Assembly: GCA_012517875.1 (NCBI GenBank)
Contig: JAAYUB010000108.1
Coordinates: 1-33,207 of the forward strand
Length of the DNA: 33,207 nucleotides
Direction of reading: 5' to 3'
DNA from: Acidobacteriota bacterium
GTDB taxonomy: Bacteria > Acidobacteriota > JAAYUB01
The notes beneath the pieces were generated by a model that saw nothing but the letters and a program-made list of their open reading frames with translations, had not been told where the DNA came from and ran no database searches. The translations under genes and the position numbers were made by a program. The first letter of the stretch is position 1. Each line of letters begins with the position of its first letter. Below are positions 32,212 to 33,207 of this stretch, one piece after another.

Positions 32212-32655
32212 ATGGATAAACAGGAACTGATGCGACTGCTGGCCGAGTTGATCGAGGAGTCGAAAGTGGGGCTGCTGGCCACGGTGGACGCCGACGGGCA
32301 TCCGCACGTCCGGTGGATGGTGCCGGCCCTCCTGCGGGGCCGGGCCGGCTCGCTGTACACCGTCTCGGCGCCGGACGCGCCGAAGATCGCCCACCTGGAA
32401 GAACACCCCGACGTGGAATGGATCATCCAGACCCGGGCCATCCACCGCGTCATCAATCTGCGGGGTCGGATGTACGCGGTGGACAACCCCTCGCTGCGCA
32501 ACGAGGTGCTCGAAACCATGGGCCGGCGACTGACCGCCTTCTGGCAGCAATCGGCCGACACCGCGTCCTTCGTGGTGCTGGAAACCGTGCTGGCGGAAGC
32601 GGCGTACTACCTGCCCATGAAGGGCATTCGGTTCGTCGTGCCGCTGGCGGAGTGA
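32212..32655 (+). CDS. Pyridoxamine 5'-phosphate oxidase-family (split-barrel flavin) protein
   Basis: A 147-residue small split-barrel protein. KVGLLATVDADGHPHVRWMVP is the typical first strand pair of the PPOX/general stress protein 26 group, followed by SLYTVSAPDAPKIAHLEEHPDVEW, where the K-x-x-x-L segment usually contacts the flavin phosphate. It is shorter than true PdxH and lacks its C-terminal signature, so pyridoxine synthesis is unlikely; FMN or F420 binding is possible. The ATG at 32212 is preferred over the GTG at 32203 because GGTGAGG lies just upstream. It sits four bases before pdhA. Confidence 0.85.
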   Translation: MDKQELMRLLAELIEESKVGLLATVDADGHPHVRWMVPALLRGRAGSLYTVSAPDAPKIAHLEEHPDVEWIIQTRAIHRVINLRGRMYAVDNPSLRNEVLETMGRRLTAFWQQSADTASFVVLETVLAEAAYYLPMKGIRFVVPLAE

Positions 32656-32659
32656 CGCG

Positions 32660-33207
32660 ATGGCCAAGCAAGAGGATCTCACAGCCTACGGGCGGGAACT
32701 GACCACGCAGCTGCTGCGGGACATGGTGCTGATGCGTCGGTTCGAGGAGAAGGCCGGCCAGATGTACGGCCTGCGCAAGATCGGCGGCTTCTGCCATCTT
32801 TACATCGGGCAGGAGGCCGTCGCCACCGGCGCGGTGGCGGCGCTGGACCTGGTTCGCGATTACGTGATCACCGCCTACCGCGACCACGGCCACGCGCTGG
32901 CGTGCGGCATGGATCCCGGGGCGCTGATGGCCGAGCTCTACGGCAAGGCCACCGGCTGTTCCAAGGGCAAGGGCGGCTCCATGCACCTGTTCGACGCCCC
33001 GCGCCATTTTCTCGGCGGGCACGGCATCGTCGGTGGACAGATCCCGCTGGCCGCCGGCGTCGCCTTCAAGATCCGCTATCGGGATGAGGGCGGCGTGGTC
33101 CTCTGCTTCTTCGGCGACGGTGCCATCCACCAGGGTGCGTTCCACGAGAGCCTCAATATGGCCAAGATTTGGAAGCTGCCGGTGATCTTCATCTGCGAAA
33201 ACAACCA
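32660..33207 (+). CDS. pdhA: Pyruvate dehydrogenase E1 component, alpha subunit (3' partial)
   Basis: Thiamine-diphosphate enzyme subunit of the complex that turns pyruvate into acetyl-CoA. The visible 182 residues contain LLRDMVLMRRFEEKAGQMYG, GFCHLYIGQEAVATG, ITAYRDHGHALACG, SKGKGGSMHLF, GGHGIVGGQIPLAAG and the start of the ThDP motif GDGAIHQGAFHESLNMAKIW through FICENN. The window ends in this motif, so the last half is missing. The ATG at 32660 lies four bases after the PPOX gene stop. The beta subunit and E2 genes would be expected next. The order sdaA, PPOX, pdhA suggests pyruvate supply from serine. Confidence 0.94.
   Translation, partial: MAKQEDLTAYGRELTTQLLRDMVLMRRFEEKAGQMYGLRKIGGFCHLYIGQEAVATGAVAALDLVRDYVITAYRDHGHALACGMDPGALMAELYGKATGCSKGKGGSMHLFDAPRHFLGGHGIVGGQIPLAAGVAFKIRYRDEGGVVLCFFGDGAIHQGAFHESLNMAKIWKLPVIFICENN

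Noticed and set aside
32212-32655. PdxH, pyridoxine 5'-phosphate oxidase proper
   Set aside because: The protein is too short and lacks the C-terminal PdxH signature; it fits the wider split-barrel flavin family only.
30091-32682. Very long open frame on the minus strand (863 codons) across dusB and sdaA
   Set aside because: It lies opposite or out of frame with two certain enzymes, is rich in His, Arg, Gln and Gly, and shows no domain. It is a by-product of high GC codon use.

Overview
This is a high-GC (about 65%) bacterial chromosomal segment with dense gene packing, many ATGA-type overlaps and mixed ATG/GTG starts. No tRNA, rRNA, CRISPR array, insertion sequence or prophage gene was seen. 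The protein set fits Acidobacteriota best: a DUF6599-like lipidated/secreted protein, a DUF362 plus multi-cluster Fe-S membrane protein pair, a PilV/PilW/PilX/PilY1 cluster, a PAS protein with a C-terminal CxxC...CxxC module, a SprT-like peptidase and a dockerin protein. This is inference from gene content and is not firm below phylum.

Left part (1-7257, all +). An AMIN/Amidase_3 cell-wall amidase (5' end outside the window) overlaps a DUF6599-like protein. It is followed by a Tat-type DUF362 lipoprotein and a NapH/NapG-like 2-part polyferredoxin, probably one electron-transfer unit. Next, behind its own promoter, comes a tight three-gene signalling operon: a CRP/FNR-type regulator, a 71-residue protein that is only a histidine-kinase H-box/dimerisation hairpin, and a response regulator with an HD-GYP c-di-GMP phosphodiesterase domain.

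Middle (7320-14988). Two minus-strand genes (PAS/zinc-ribbon-like, GNAT) diverge from S-adenosylhomocysteinase. A bidirectional-looking terminator separates ahcY from a minus-strand envelope-stress module: an ECF sigma factor with a good candidate autoregulated promoter, a ZAS-type anti-sigma factor and a degenerate HtrA-like double-PDZ protein. Upstream lie a YIP1-like membrane protein and a GT4 glycosyltransferase.

Pilus block (14989-20385, +). An AT-rich intergenic region with a perfect palindrome, a sigma70-like promoter and a striking nested stem-loop precedes three prepilin-like minor pilins and PilY1, closed by a strong intrinsic terminator. Behind it are two paralogous small secreted coiled-coil proteins flanking a secreted dockerin protein.

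Right part (22894-33207). An NtrC-type sigma54 activator is followed by a TrpA-like protein that lacks the catalytic glutamate, then GT2 and GT4 glycosyltransferases, purC and cvpA. After a new promoter come a small Fis-like protein and a SprT-like metallopeptidase, converging with dusB. The last cluster is sdaA (L-serine to pyruvate), a PPOX-family protein and the 5' part of pdhA (pyruvate dehydrogenase E1 alpha), which links serine breakdown to acetyl-CoA formation.

The most unusual items are the stand-alone H-box protein between a CRP-type regulator and an HD-GYP regulator, the structured leader of the minor pilin operon, and the orphan TrpA-like pseudoenzyme in a glycosyltransferase operon.
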